From Chara braunii (lineage: Eukaryota; Streptophyta; Charophyceae; Charales; Characeae), in contig BFEA01000967.1 in the NCBI GenBank assembly GCA_003427395.1, forward strand, positions 199,793-243,929: DNA of 44,137 nucleotides, given 5' to 3'. Below the pieces are notes generated by a model, which was given only the letters and a program-made list of their open reading frames with translations, searched no databases and was not told the origin of the DNA. The translations under genes and the position numbers were made by a program. Shown here in pieces: positions 30,188 through 41,974 of this stretch (the stretch's first letter is position 1; every line of letters starts with the position of its first letter).

Positions 30188-31145
30188 TTTAATGAACCCA
30201 GATCGTGACCACATTTGTCAACAATGCAAACCCGGATAGATATCAACCTGCTGATGGCTTTCAATAATCATAATCGTGTCCAGATAAAAAGAGATGGGGG
30301 AAACATACACATACGAGAAAGAAAGGAAGGAGAATAGACTAAGAATGGAGAAGAAGACAATGCCCACTCTTGCTTCGGGCCCCCTTCTCGCTTGCCACCT
30401 CAATAATCAATAGTCCGAACACCATTTGAAGTTTTATCTCAATGTGCCACGTGGCACGTCAATCAGTCCTCATCAACGAGCTGGAGCAATGTCGACGTCG
30501 AAATAACCAGGTACGTATCTACTATCGCTCCACGGTCATGATCTCCTTCCGAGTGACGATGAATCATAACAGCAATACCAGTTACATAGCCTCGCCACAT
30601 TAACAACAGTATATGTGGCAGCGGCGATGTCAGCGGTGGTGCGTGGCAGCTACCACGTCAGCATGCCGAGAAGTCAATTGTCAGCCAGTCACCATGCCGA
30701 GCCAACAACGCGTCGCCGTAGTCGTCCAAATGCCAGCATAGAGCCAACGTCCAGCCAACGTCGCAGCGTCGTAGTCAACGCATGAAGTCAACATTGACAC
30801 AAGACAAAATGTTCTCCAAGCCAGGAGGTCCAGGCTTATGTAGCGTTGATGTGGGGTCTGAACCCCGGTTGCTGCTTCGCTCGGCCGTCAAGATCTCAAG
30901 GCAAATGACAGCCCAGATAGGCCTGAAACCGAACTCTCTGTGGCCTTGATGCTGTCTGGGTACCTGCGCATAACAACTGAGTGTTCCTGACCAAGGGTCT
31001 GGTATGGTACCTTTGACAGTTGACTAAGACTGTTGACTTTCCAAGAGCAGTGCGTGGCCACACTGCCTCGCACAGGCCGGTTTCGGCATGTGCTGTTTCG
31101 GCTCCGTTCTAGGCCCCGACTTGCTGCAGAACACGGGTTACTGCA
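30188..31145 (-). repeat. 3' LTR of the split gypsy element
   Basis: Aligns with 4533-5503 almost end to end and with 8751-9632. On the element strand it starts TGCAGTAACCCG and ends ...TCATTAAA, with the terminal CA mutated as in its sister. The 5' LTR of this element lies beyond the right window edge. Confidence 0.85.
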
Positions 31146-31950
31146 TTCCTACCGACCCATTTTCGAGTTTCATCGCAGAAATAACTAAGACTAATAACCC
31201 ACGTTCATATGTAGATATAATATAAGGAGGAGTTTCAAATAATTCTCGTTTACTAAACCATCTGTCCTCAGATGGTGCCTAAGATTTGAGACGTACCTTG
31301 AACTGCTTCTGGGGTCGTCCACGTCCAACTGTAGAGAAATACCTATACTCTATGATTCTGTCTACTTGATGTCCGCATTCCATGTCTGGCGGAATCATAG
31401 ATGGTCTGTTCGGAAACTCATTTCCTTCTACATAGGGTAACAATTTGGACGCGTGAAAGACATGATACGTTTTGAGGTGAGGGGGAATATCAATTCGATA
31501 AGACGGTCACTTTGCATTCCCAATTAATTTTAGAACTTCCCAGGGTCCAAAATAGACAGGCAAAAGTTTTTGAGACACATTTTCTTCCGACGAAAACTCT
31601 TTGGACTTGACCCAAACTAGCTCACCTTCCTTGAATGTTGATGGTCGGTGATGCTTATCAGCTTGTTCAATCATCTGGTCCTGAGTTTTCTTCAAATTGT
31701 TCTTTACTTTCTTAATGTCTTCTTGAAACAAAACCGCATACTCCTGGGTCCCTTGAGGTAACCTAAGAAACTGGTCCCGTGTTAAGACATCAATGGGACG
31801 CTTAGGTTTACACCCCTTGTGAAGTGCATTTCGCGTGCACCCTATAGCGGTATGAACACTACTGTTGTATGCACTTGCTATGTTGGGTAAGTTCTCATCC
31901 CAATCAATCTGGTCGGGTCTTACATATATACGCAAAAGTTGCTGAGACAA
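31146..31950 (-). pseudogene. Gypsy integrase C-terminal region and chromo-like tail
   Basis: On the minus strand from 31950: RPDQIDWDENLPNIASAYN (end of the integrase core), a long linker helix (ILQ..QTQDQMIEQADKHHRPS type), EGELVWVKSKEF and LLPVYFGPWEVLKLIG (GPY-type C-terminal domain), a stop after NAK, then PPHLKTYHVFHASKLLPY and a chromodomain-like end (CGHQVDRIIEYR, QKQFKVRLKS, EDRWFSKRELFE). It contains several stops. Confidence 0.7.
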
Positions 31951-32669
31951 ACAGTTGATTTGTTCACTTTGTGCATTCGTTTCAGGGTGTTACCCTGACG
32001 ACATGGTCAATCGTGTACAGTATGCTTCCATGAGCTTTTGCCATGGCATGTTTGTGAACCTGATATCACGATCAGATACAATAGAGAGAGGAAAATGATA
32101 CTCAGTCACTCATCGTATCTGAAACTTTTGTATCACAAGTTTTGTTCGCGCTTCTGCGGGTAAGGGAATAAACATGACATATTTAGAGAAACGATCCACC
32201 ATAATCATTACTTGACTATTGTCGTTCCGGCTTTTGGTGAGACTCATAAAATCAATTGAGATAAACTCACCTGGTTCGGTAGGAATCGGTAATGGTTTCA
32301 GAAGACCAAGTGGATTCTCATGTGAAGGTTTGTTTTTTGACACACCAGACATGTACGAACATAGGTGATAACGTCTTCCTTCAGTCCCGTCCAGTGAAAG
32401 CGTTCTCTAACCTCAGTGTAAGTTTTCTTGAAACCAAAATCTCCTTCAATGTCGTGACATTCCCCAATCAATAGATTTTTAAGTTCTTCCTTGTAAGGAA
32501 TACACAATCTCCATTCAGTTTGGTTTATCAAGAAAAGCAAACCATCGGTTATTCTATAGTTGGGAAGTAAAGTCGGGTCTTTCGCAAGGACATCCCTGAT
32601 AGGTTTCCAGATAGGGTCAGTAACATATCCTTGACAAATTTTATCTTTTAAATCATTCCCATTATCCAA
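31951..32669 (-). pseudogene. Gypsy integrase zinc-binding and catalytic core
   Basis: From 32669: YRITDGLLFLINQTEWRLCIP; then ECHDIEGDFGFKKTYTEV with the second zinc His replaced (GDFG where GHFG is usual); Cys pair CLVCQK; core Asp in FISIDFMSLTKSRND; second Asp in VSDRDIRFTN; Glu in HPETNAQSEQIN. Breaks include a frameshift near 32340 and stops near 32108 and 31991. It is the continuation of the element whose RT lies at 43468-44137. Confidence 0.75.
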
Positions 32670-33316
32670 ATAAGAGACAATAGCACCAAAGGAATCACAT
32701 CATTTGGACAATGCATCTGCGACCACATTAGACTTAGCTTTAATAGTTTTTGACTCAAAATCAAAAGTATCAATGAATGCAGACCATCGTACTAACTTAT
32801 CAGAGAGTCTAGGCTGTGTCTTTATCACTTCAACGTCGAGTGGTTTGAGTACACAGTGAAGTGTGTCCCTAACAAGTAGTGCTTCCATGTGTCCAACACA
32901 CAGACTTAAGCGTACAATTCTTTTGTATATGTGAAGTTGACGACCTTTTCTTATAACAATCGTGCAAACATAAACTCAGTAACCATTGTAGTTGTTATGT
33001 TGAAGGACTGCGCCAATTCCATACTGACTCGCATCAATAGTGACAATGACGGGAAGTGACGGATCGACAACTTTCAAAACAGGATAGTGAGTTAAAGCAT
33101 ACTTTATCTTCTTAAAGGAAAACTCACAGTCATTGTCCCACAACCAGATAGTTCCTTTCTTCAACAATCTTCTCATTGGTGCGGCGATGAGTGAGAAGTT
33201 CCTAACGAACTTTCTATAGTAGTTTGTCAAACCAAAGAAAGATCGTAGTTCAGTTACAGACTTAGATCATGACCTATCTCGAATAACTGATATTTTCTTT
33301 TCTTCCGGTCTGAGAC
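32670..33316 (-). pseudogene. Gypsy RT end and RNase H, left half of split element
   Basis: At 33311 reading down: RPEEKKISVIRD, a TGA, then VTELRSFFGLTNYYRKFV (connection domain), VIVTIDASQYGIGAVLQ (RNase H first Asp) to a stop at 32976. A degraded middle follows, then RLSDKLVRWSAFIDTFDFE and AKSNVVADALSK (RNase H end, 32700-32800). The frame continues exactly from ...YLGHIVNEESL at 43463 if the inserted chromovirus and one GAGAC copy are removed. Confidence 0.8.
33312..33316. repeat. 5-bp target-site duplication (GAGAC), left
   Basis: Adjacent to the left LTR and identical to 43463-43467 beyond the right LTR; the size is normal for Ty3/gypsy integrases. Confidence 0.9.
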
Positions 33317-33657
33317 TGTGCCGGACCGCCAACCCGCCGGGATGGCGGTCCGACAGGATGGAGACGAAGGGTGGACGAAGGAGGAGACAAAGATGGAGAT
33401 GCAAGGGACAGCGCAGCTCCGACGCACTCCAAGATCTGCTAAAGTGAAGAATGACGAAAAACAAACAAATGTTGGGGTATACCCCCAGCAGGCTGACTGA
33501 CTGGGCTGAACTGGCGTGGTACCGACAGTGGTACCAGGTAGGACTAGAACAACACACGGCCTGTGGGGTCTGGCCACAGCCTGGTCCCACAGACCGAACT
33601 GGGCAAATAGCCAAATAGGCCCTTGCTGTAAGCCAGGGCAAATGAAGGCCCACTGCA
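33317..33657 (-). repeat. Chromovirus 3' LTR
   Basis: 341 bp. On the element strand TGCAGTGGGCCTTCAT... to ...CCGGCACA (TG...CA). It matches 43207-43462 except for about 90-100 bp missing from that copy, with roughly 10 percent substitutions by eye, implying that the insertion is not recent. Confidence 0.9.
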
Positions 33658-34600
33658 CGATCCTCAGACCTATAATGGATCACAAGTGCCATAAACACGC
33701 TATCTGCAAAAGCTGCGGAACTTTGCAATAATGAAAGCTGAAAATCTAGGATGCGGAGCAAGCTACATGCGGAGTCCATGCGATGCATCCCAAGCTACAT
33801 AATGTCAAAAGAAAAGCAAATGTCTGGTATACATATCCTAGCTAACAACAGAAAATGAACTGTAGTATGATACAATCCTAAAGTCATGGAGACAGTGGCC
33901 TCAGTGCTGAAAGGAAAACGGCAATATGTCACAAGATAATGTCATGTCGTTGAACCACTAAGAGTGGGATGGTCTCAGAGGGGGTGAATGCAGCCTAAGA
34001 ATCGAAACTCCTAAGGGCAGTCACACATGAAGGTGGGATAGGTCATCAGGCTCAAGGTGGGAGAGTGGTAGCGAAACAAAACGAATGACCCTGACAAATA
34101 GACCATCAAGGCGGGTAATGCTCGACAAAAGGGTGACACCATGCAGGGTCGAACATGAAAAGGGGGAGCCTGAAATACAGTGGAGCTATGCCGAACTGGA
34201 GGCATGCAATAGCCGACGCTAGGGTGATGAGGGCAGTGGGTGAGGGAAACATGCACACGACTCACCGACTAGGAGAGGGAGCTAGATCTGGGAGCAAGGA
34301 AGCCAAGATAACGTTACGGCCCCAATGCCTATGCGATACCAAGGGAGAGTCAAACTCAAAGAGACCCAGCTAAGTGAGAACCATCATATGACAGAAGCAA
34401 GGGAGTATATAGGGTAGGGTGGTGACGTGAAGTAGTCATGTCCAAAGTAGTTGAAGTCGTCGAAGTAGTCGATGACGTCGATGAAGTAGCAGTCGAGTCG
34501 ATGTCGAAGCAGAGCCGCAAAACGCTGACATCCTAGAGAAGAGCTGATGATGGAGTACCTTATGGTGTGAGTCAGTGGGGAAAGATAGAGGATAAGAGTG
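33658..34600 (-). other. Chromovirus 3' untranslated region
   Basis: Between the chromodomain ORF stop and the 3' LTR. No gene recognised. No strong polypurine tract directly at the LTR edge; the element-strand sequence there is TCTGAGGATCG. Confidence 0.5.
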
Positions 34601-35383
34601 TCAGTCATTGTAACGCGACGGGCGATGATGAGTGTGCTGTGGAAGCTCGGAGGCGACCGTCTGCGGCTGAGGAACGGCCTCAGAGGAAGTGGGCTCGTCC
34701 TCAGCAATCTCCTCAGCCGGAGGAGGAGGAAGAGGGTCAGTCAGCTGAGTAGAAGCAGATGTCTCAGCACGACGAGCACGATCATATGCACGCACCAACA
34801 TCCTGGCGTGCTGCAAGTGCTCGAGGGGCTCCCAAGTAGCCTCCTCATCAGGGTAGCCCTTCCAACGCACAAGGAACTCGATACGTGGAGGGGTATCGTC
34901 GGTAACTCGGCGTGATACGATGTCGAAAACAACGAACTCCTCGTGACCGTCCACCATGATAGGTGGAGGGCGCTCATAAGGGCGTCCGGCGAAGCGCTCG
35001 GACCGTCGGCGATAAGGACGCAGCAAGGAGATGTGGTAAACATCGTGTACGCGAGCCTGTCGAAGGTAATCAGGTAGCTTCACACGGAAGCTGACCGGAC
35101 TAGCGGCAATATCAGAACCGACGGCCTGAAGGATGCGGCATGGACCAAAGAAATGACGCCTGAACTTGCGAAGCGTATCTGCTTCGAGCTGTAAGTGGCG
35201 TGCGTCGACGAGCACATCGTCACCGACTTTGAATGGATGATCCATTTGTGATCGGTTCGCTCATGCGGCCATGCGAGTCTGGGAGTCGGCTAAACTCTCG
35301 TGTGCGCGCTTCATAATCGCCGCCATGTGGGCGATCCAGTCGTCAAGAGCAGGGCAACGAGTGTCAAGGTGCAACTGCGATGG
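34601..35383 (-). pseudogene. Chromovirus integrase C-terminus with chromodomain
   Basis: Integrase linker (LDDWIAHMAAIMKRAHESLA), then HPFKVGDDVLVDARHL, a GPY-like segment (FFGPCRILQAVG), VHDVYHISLLRPY, and a chromodomain (PRIEFLVRWKGYPDEEATWE, PLEHLQHA), then an acidic/Pro tail ending RPSRYND. Two in-frame TGA codons (about 35385 and 35262) fall where Arg is expected (ADFL*PSQL, RMAA*ANRS). The chromodomain would direct integration to marked chromatin, by family knowledge. Confidence 0.85.
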
Positions 35384-36277
35384 TCATAGGAAATCCGCGG
35401 GTACGCGGGGGTGGTACCCGAGGTCGCAATAGAATGGCGACATCCCCGTGGCTGGCGAAACAACGTGGTTGTACGCAATCTCCGCGTGGGCTAAGTGTAA
35501 GTCCCACTGTTGGTCATCCCTAACAAACTTTCGGAGGATATTACCGACAGTTTTATTGGTGACCTCAGTCTGACCATCCGTCTGAGGGTGGTAAGACGAT
35601 GAGAAGCGGAGATAGGATCCGTACACCTCGTGTAGGCGTCGCCAGAATGTGCTCGTAAAGCGCTGGTCACGGTCGGAGATGATGCTCTGAGGTAAGTCGT
35701 GATCTCTCACGACTCGGTCGAAGACGATGTCAGCGACCTCACGAGCGTTAATGCGATAGTGGCACGGGACAATACGTGCACGCTTCGTGAAGCGATCGAC
35801 GACGACCAAGATAGCATCATGACCGCGCTCAGTGGGTGGGCGGAGGGGACCAATGAAATCCATCGAGATGGACTGCCAACAACCCTCGGGTATGGGTAGG
35901 GGCTGAAGTAACCCATACGGAAGGTGGTTTGCACTGTTCACCTCCTGGCAGGTAGGACACTCATGGATGAAGGCTTTGACAAAGTCCTTGGACTTTGGCC
36001 AGACGTAAAGGTGGCAAACACGAGCCAACGTCTTGTGGAAACCCATATGACCGGCAGCTGCCTGGTCATGGAACTCTGCTACAGCCTGGACGCGGAGGTG
36101 TCCGGTGGAGGCAACGCAGATACGTGGTTCTAGCTGACCAGATCTGCCATGCCAGTATTCGAGGTCGTTCTCCCCGAGGGAGTAGGAAGGAACGGTCTTG
36201 CCACTCCGCAGTGTCGCGTGGATGACGCGATAATCAGGGCAGTGGTGGTACTGAGCGCGATACGCGTCGATCACCGA
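35384..36277 (-). pseudogene. Chromovirus integrase, zinc-binding and catalytic core
   Basis: Unbroken for ~297 codons: zinc-binding His pair in EFHDQAAAGHMGFHKT, Cys pair CPTCQEV, core SMDFIGPL (Asp), IISDRDQRFTS (Asp), HPQTDGQTEVTNKT (Glu), the complete DDE triad in the normal order. An in-frame TAG (about 36275) separates it from RNase H, and a TGA ends it at the 35384 boundary. It inserts cDNA copies into the genome. Confidence 0.9.
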
Positions 36278-37660
36278 CTAATCAACAGTGGTGATGGAGA
36301 TGGCAGCAAGATGGATGGGTTCGTGATTGTGATCAGGACGGCGGAACAAGGCATCGGCGACGGGGTTCGTTTCACCCTTGATGGGCTGAGTGGTGAAACT
36401 GAACTCGGATAAGTCACACCACCAGCGTGTCTGTCGAGGGGAAAGCTTAGGCTTCGTGAGGAAAGCCTGGACAACTGAGTTGTCCGTGCGCACCGTGAAG
36501 GGCGCCCCGTGCAGATAATGACGTCAATGCCGGGTAGCATAAACTACTGCGATAACCTCACATTCATCGGCAGTGTAGTTTATCTCGGCAGGCAGTAGCT
36601 GACGGGAGTAGAAAGCGATCGGGCAATCCCCAGCACGAGCTTCGACAGTCTCATCCTCCGTGATGGTCGGGGAGTAAGTAACAGGAGGACTGTGAGTGGA
36701 GGGAAGTGGTGGGAGGGTAGGTTTCAGTCGAGAAGCATGGTCAGCATGAGGGGGGGGGAAAGGAGGAACATGGGGGTAAGGTGAATCTGGAGGAGAGGGA
36801 AACACCTGAGAAAGGACAGCTCCTACTGCAAAGTCTGACGCATCGGTGGTGACGATAAAGGGACGATCAAAATCGGAAAGGCGAAGAACCGGCGCACAGG
36901 TCACCGTCTTCTTGAGGGCACGAAAGGCGTCCTCGCACAGGGGTGTCCAAAACCACGGCGGGTTCTTCCAGAGGAGGGTAGAGGTAAGGACGTAGGAATA
37001 CCTAGCGTATCCCTGGATAAAATTACTATAGTAGCTGGTGAGGCCTAGGAAGCTGCGAAGCTGCTTGGTAGATGTGGGGACGGGCCACTCTGCAATAGCA
37101 GTGATCTTCTCGTCGTCCATGTGGAGACCCTGGTCAGACACATGGTGTCCTAGGAAGTCCACTTTGTGCTGGGCAAAGCGACACTTACTGAGCTTGGCAT
37201 AGAAGCCATGCTTGCGTAAGCGCTGCAGGACATCGCGGAGGTGTCTGATATGGTCTTCTAAGGTACGACTGTAGACCAAGATGTCGTCCAGGTATACGAG
37301 AACATATTCCTCAAGGATGTCCCTGAAGATATCGTTCATCGCCGTCTGGAAAGTGGCGGGTGCATTGGTGAGGCCGAATGGCGTCACAGTGAACTCGTAG
37401 TGGCCGAAGCGCGACCGAAAGGTTGTCTTCGGCTGGTCCTCTGCGGCAACGCGGATCTGGTGGTAACCGCTACGAAAATCGATCTTTGTGAAGAAACGGT
37501 TGCCTGCCAGACGGTCAAACAACTCATCCGCACGGGGCATGGGATAGTTGTTCTTAATCGTGTAACGGTTAAGGTCGCGGTAGTCGATGCAGAGGCGGAG
37601 AGTTCCGTCCGCTTTGCGAGCAAAGAGGACAGGTGCACCCCAAGGGGAGTTACTGGTTTA
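36278..37660 (-). pseudogene. Chromovirus reverse transcriptase and RNase H
   Basis: [62 protein letters not shown] (YLDD intact). RNase H: FIVTTDASDFAVGAVLSQ, then a ~65-residue Pro/Ser/His-rich insertion, then PIAFYSRQLLPAEINYTADE, VRTDNSVVQAFLTKPKLSP and KGETNPVADAL. One TGA at about 36524 (ATRH*RHYLHG) sits where Trp is usual. A one-base deletion near 37655 separates it from the upstream protease frame (KPVTP...). Confidence 0.88.
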
Positions 37661-38955
37661 ATGAAACCCAGTCGAAGGAGCTCCTCAAGCTGACGCTTGA
37701 GTTCCGTCGCCTCTGGAATCGAGAGTCGGTATGGTGCTTGATGGTGAACACGATAGTCAGGCACGAGCTGGATGGAATGCTCGACACCGCTCACTGGGGG
37801 AATCCCGTTGTATGAGAAATACGAGGGAAAGACGTCGCAGTACTCTCGAATCAGGTCGCGAACGGCGGGCTCTAAGTCTGTCGTAAACCGTGTGAGTTCC
37901 TCATCATCTGCGTCGGCACGAGACGTATGTGCGGACTCGACAGCCGACGGCTCAAGGGACTGGGACGTGGAGAGGGTATCCGCAGGCGGACGGGTGGACG
38001 TAGAGATGGGAGCCGCGAGGATAAACGAAGGGTCAGGGGGATCGGGCTCTAGAGATATGAGCTCAACCTCGGGACAGAGTGGATCATAGCGAAGAAGATC
38101 CATGACGTTCACTGAGTAGAATGTGACGTCCTCCTGTCGTATGAAGTGAGCAAACTGACGAGGGGAGGTGAACGCGATGTCGGGGTGGGACCCTGAGNGA
38201 CGAGGGTCCTGGGGAGGTAGGTCGGGAGGGGTGTCGCCCGTGGTTCCAATGAACGGAACGCGATGGGTCTGACCACACTTCGTTTTGAGAACGATTGTCT
38301 CGGTCGCCCATTCGGCCTCTGTGCCACGGAACCAGCGAGACCAGGGACTGCCAAGGATAAAGTCGTACCCAGTCTCCAGCATGTCAAAGTATGCGGAGGA
38401 ATGGTAGCGCCTAGGCGTCTGGGTACTATCCGATGGCTGGACGACGAGGGAGAAGTGGAGGTCGGGGACCGTCTGATCGAAGCAGCGCTGCTTCTTGTTA
38501 TCTCCGAGGGTAACGGAGATAGGAGAGCGAGACCCAGAGGTAGATAGGCGAGCTTCCTCAACCACGCGAGGGTGAACGAAATCTCCCTGCGAGCCAGAGT
38601 CCCATAAAGCACGGTACACCTTCGTAGATGTCCCTAGGCGAATAGGGATGATGGGTAGGGTGCGATCAAGGTCAGAGAGCAAGGCGAGAAGACGACACAG
38701 GACGTTGATGTGTCTCGTGAGGCGCTCCTGACGAGCCTGCAGAATGCTCAAGTCCAGGAGAGATGACACAACGTCATCGCGAGTCGCCAACTGAGCGCCA
38801 CAACGGGTTGTGCGAATGGCACGACGCGTCGGAAGTCTCGGGGGAGAAGCACTAGCTGCGTTAGTCTGCTGGGAGGCAGATGGTACCTCGACAGACGATG
38901 GGGCGGAGAGAACTGCGTCTGTCGTGTCCTTAGGGTCCTCTGGTGGGGTAGCCAA
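37661..38955 (-). pseudogene. Chromovirus pol N-terminus with aspartic protease
   Basis: Begins MATPPEDPKDTTDAVL. The protease lies around residues 100-190 with active-site RALWDSGSQGDFVHP (DSG, common in this group) and YDFILGSPWSRWF in the second half. It continues through an acidic linker to the RT start (CDVFPSYFSYNGIPP, HQAPYRLSIPEATEL, LLRLGFIKPVT), where the frame is lost. Separate from gag, whose stop lies about 150 bp upstream. One undetermined base at 38198. Confidence 0.8.
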
Positions 38956-39101
38956 AGGGGCAAACTACGACTCGGTGGTCGGGAAGCCGGCTACGTGCGA
39001 GGCCTCAGGGGCACAGTGCACCGTGGCTAGGTGGATGGGGTTGGCCGGGCGGTGTCGGGGAGGGACTGAAATCGACGCTGACGAGAGATGTCAGCGTAGT
39101 G

Positions 39102-41180
39102 TCAATCGAGGGTGGTATGGTATGGGCACCGTGAGGAGGTGTGTCCATCTAGACGGCAACGAAGGCAGCCACGTCGGGCCTCGAGGGCAGCACGCTCCTC
39201 AGGGGATAAAGCTCCGCGATGAGGGACATAACCCTGCGGGAGGTCTATCTTAGGAACCGTGGGTGTGCGGGCGCAAGTCTGTGCAACCCGACTACGAGCA
39301 CGACCCATGGCAGACATGGCCATCAGCAAGCGCTCGGCCACCGGAACAGTGTCGTCATCCAAGTGATACTGGATGACGTCTCGTAGCTCGATGTCCTCGG
39401 GGGCGTCCCCAAGGGTAGGGTCAAACTCGATCGAGGCGTCCTCGTCGTACTCCAGAGAACTGTAGTGCCGAGAGAATGGCGCTCCAGGGCGGGCTGGTCG
39501 ACGAAATCGGCCAGCGAAGGAGGATCGACCACGAGTAGCACCACGTGACTGGGTAGCGGCAGCGGTGGATCGCGAAGAAGATGGGGTGTCGAAGAAGCGA
39601 TTCCTCATCTTCTGGTACTGCCGAGCAGCCTCGTAAGCTTGCTCGACGGAGGCGAAACTCTGTCGCCAGAGCTCGATACAGTAGTCAGTCGGGAGACTGA
39701 CTACGAACCTGTTGGTCAGAAGGACCTCAGGTAGGAGTGCCTCATCGCAAATGAGGCGGGCGTCCTGGAACACTCTGATGTGACGCTCAAGATCGGAGGG
39801 TGTGGAGGACCCGCGCCACTGCGTCTGGGTGACTCGATCTAGGGCGTCGGTCGCATCGTGGAGGGTTCTGTAGCGGTCGTGGAGGAACGCGGTAAAATCC
39901 GCGAGAGTGGGCGCCTCACCTGCACGAGTGCGATCGGTATAATAGTTCTTCCAAGCGGAGAACGCACTGCCTCGCAATTTAGTTGCGAGGGCAGAACACC
40001 ACAAGTCCTGACTAGTGTTAGTCAGTGTCAGCGCTCGTGTGGCAGCCTGTAACCAGTGCGACACACGCATCGTACCATCGTAGTCGGGTATGTCCGACAG
40101 ACGCACAAGGGTGGGACCGGAGAGGGGCCGATTGGCTTGCACTGCGGCGACAAATGTCGGAGCTGGTGCATAGGTAGAACTAGAGGCTCGCTGTGAGCCG
40201 AGGCCGCTGGTGGAAGGTCCAGCAGGCGTGGAGGTAACGACCGCAGCCGACTGTGACGGAGTAGCAAGGTAGGCGGGTAGAAGGGGGGGAGCCGATCGAG
40301 GGAAGCGAGCCGGCAAGACAGTGGTGGGAGGGACGGTATAAGAAGAAGAAGGGTGCGCAGCCTATGGAGGGTGAGGCTGTCTAAGGGAGAGAATCTCCGC
40401 CTGGAGCTCCGCCACAGTGGCTTGTAGGGTAGCCACTTGCTGGGTGCGCGGGGTCGGGGTTGGAGGATGCGGAGGGAGTGCCCTAGCAGGGAGAGAAAGA
40501 ACTCCGGGCCGAAGTACCGTAACTGGTGCAGGAAGCTGCGATGCAGCACCGGGGTGGGTCGATGAGACTCCCTGGCCGGCGACAGCACATCCGGCAGTGG
40601 CCGAAGCAGCAGGGGCGGCGGAGGCGGCGGCGACCGATGGGTGTACCGCAACAGACGGTGTGGTCCGGGTGGCAGCAACACTCACCACTGGGGNGGGGGA
40701 GTGCTGGGCCTGGCCCGCAGATGAGGACGAACCGCCACATCTCCGTCTCTGGCGTCGTGGAGAGCGAGACTCCGAGTTGGTAGGCGATGGGGTCTGAGAG
40801 CGGTGGGGGGACTGATGAGGGGAACCCTTGAGGCAATGAACTTCAAGGGCAGGCGCATTAACTTGCGTCGCCAGGGGTGCAAGCGCATCGAGTCGCGCTT
40901 GCAGAGGTGCAAGGAGGGACGCAAGAACAGCGCGAAGGTCCGTGGGGTCCACACCATGCTGACCCTGGACCGTGGGGTGGGTGGACGCCTGAGAGGTGGA
41001 TGGCGCCGCAACGATCTCCTCCACTGTAGCCATNTCCGTGGATGGTGGAGGAAGAGAGGTAGACATGGTGGGAGGTGGGGGAAGATATGGGTTGTGGTAT
41101 GGGGACAGAGGACCACCGGTGAGAGGGAGAGGACCGCGGGAGCGGAGTGGGTAGTCGTGGGTCGGCTCGCCCTGTGACAA
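39102..41180 (-). pseudogene. Chromovirus gag
   Basis: From ATG at 41180 (MSQGEPTHDYPLRSRG): a Pro/Ala/Ser-rich N-terminal half with a coiled-coil-like end (QVATLQATVAELQAEILSLR), a TAG at 40362-40364, then in the same frame the capsid region (LRGSAFSAWKNYYTDRTRAG, FTAFLHDRYRTLHDATDAL, SLPTDYCIELWRQSFAS), an Arg-rich patch, and a CCHC zinc knuckle CLRCRLDGHTSSRC near the C-terminus. Two undetermined bases (40694, 41034). Except for the single TAG it would be full length. Confidence 0.82.
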
Positions 41181-41284
41181 ACGGGTCGCGCGTGAGATGG
41201 TGGCGCGAATCCGGTCTAGGGGAGAGGAGCCGTTCGGGTCCAGGGTGCCCGACCGGGAGGAGGTGGGAGAGTAAGGGGGGTTAG

Positions 41285-41325
41285 GGAAACCCTAAACCCT
41301 AGAAAAACCCTAAGGAAACCCTAAC
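41285..41325. repeat. Plant telomere-like repeats (CCCTAAA variants)
   Basis: Five CCCTA units within 41 bp (AAACCCTAAACCCTAG, AAAACCCTAAG, AAACCCTAACC), degenerate and inside the chromovirus leader, so not a chromosome end. Confidence 0.75.
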
Positions 41326-41516
41326 CGGAGTTTAGGTGGTTAGGGGAAGGTGGCGGCCACCTAATCAAGAAAAGAAAATAATAAATATGGAGGGGAGGGA
41401 GAATAGAGTAAACAGTGGATTTTCGTGATAAAAATAAAATAAAAAAATAAATAGAAAAAAATAATAATAATAAATCAAGATTAAGGAGAGAAAGAATATT
41501 TATTTTTTTGGAATTT

Positions 41517-41822
41517 TCGGCAGCATTTTCCCACCCCGCATGGGGTCAAAAATGTGCCAAGAGGAAGGAAAGTGCAAGAGGGACACACTAACTTTCAAAA
41601 TGCCGCAAATTAAAATTTTCAAAAAAATAAATGAGTAAATAAATAAATAAATAAGGAGGTGGAAGAGAGTGAAGAGAAGCTAAGTTTTGGATTTTTTTTC
41701 AAAATTTCGGCAGCATTTCGTTACCCCCATGGGGTCGAAGTGTGCCGTCAAGAAAAAGACTAAGTAGAATGGACGAATTTGGCCAGCGCTTCGCTACCCC
41801 CAAGGGGTCAAAATGTGCGCCG
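41517..41822. repeat. Three copies of a palindrome-centred ~40-bp motif
   Basis: At 41517-41558, 41706-41748 and 41778-41822: each has GGC(A/C)AGC(A/G)(C/T)TT, then an ACCCC-x2/3-GGGGTC palindrome (best copy ACCCCCATGGGGT), then AA(A/G)TGTGC. The spacers between copies are unrelated AT-rich sequence. Confidence 0.7.
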
Positions 41823-41974
41823 ACAACAAAGAAAGACTGAGTCCTAGCAAGATATAGAGGTGCCGCAGAAAATTTCGAATTTTCAAAATAAATAAAATAA
41901 ATAAAAAAATAAATCAGAAAATAAGAAAAGAGGTAGGGAATAAGATGATTCAGATTTTTGGAGGAAAAGAGAAA

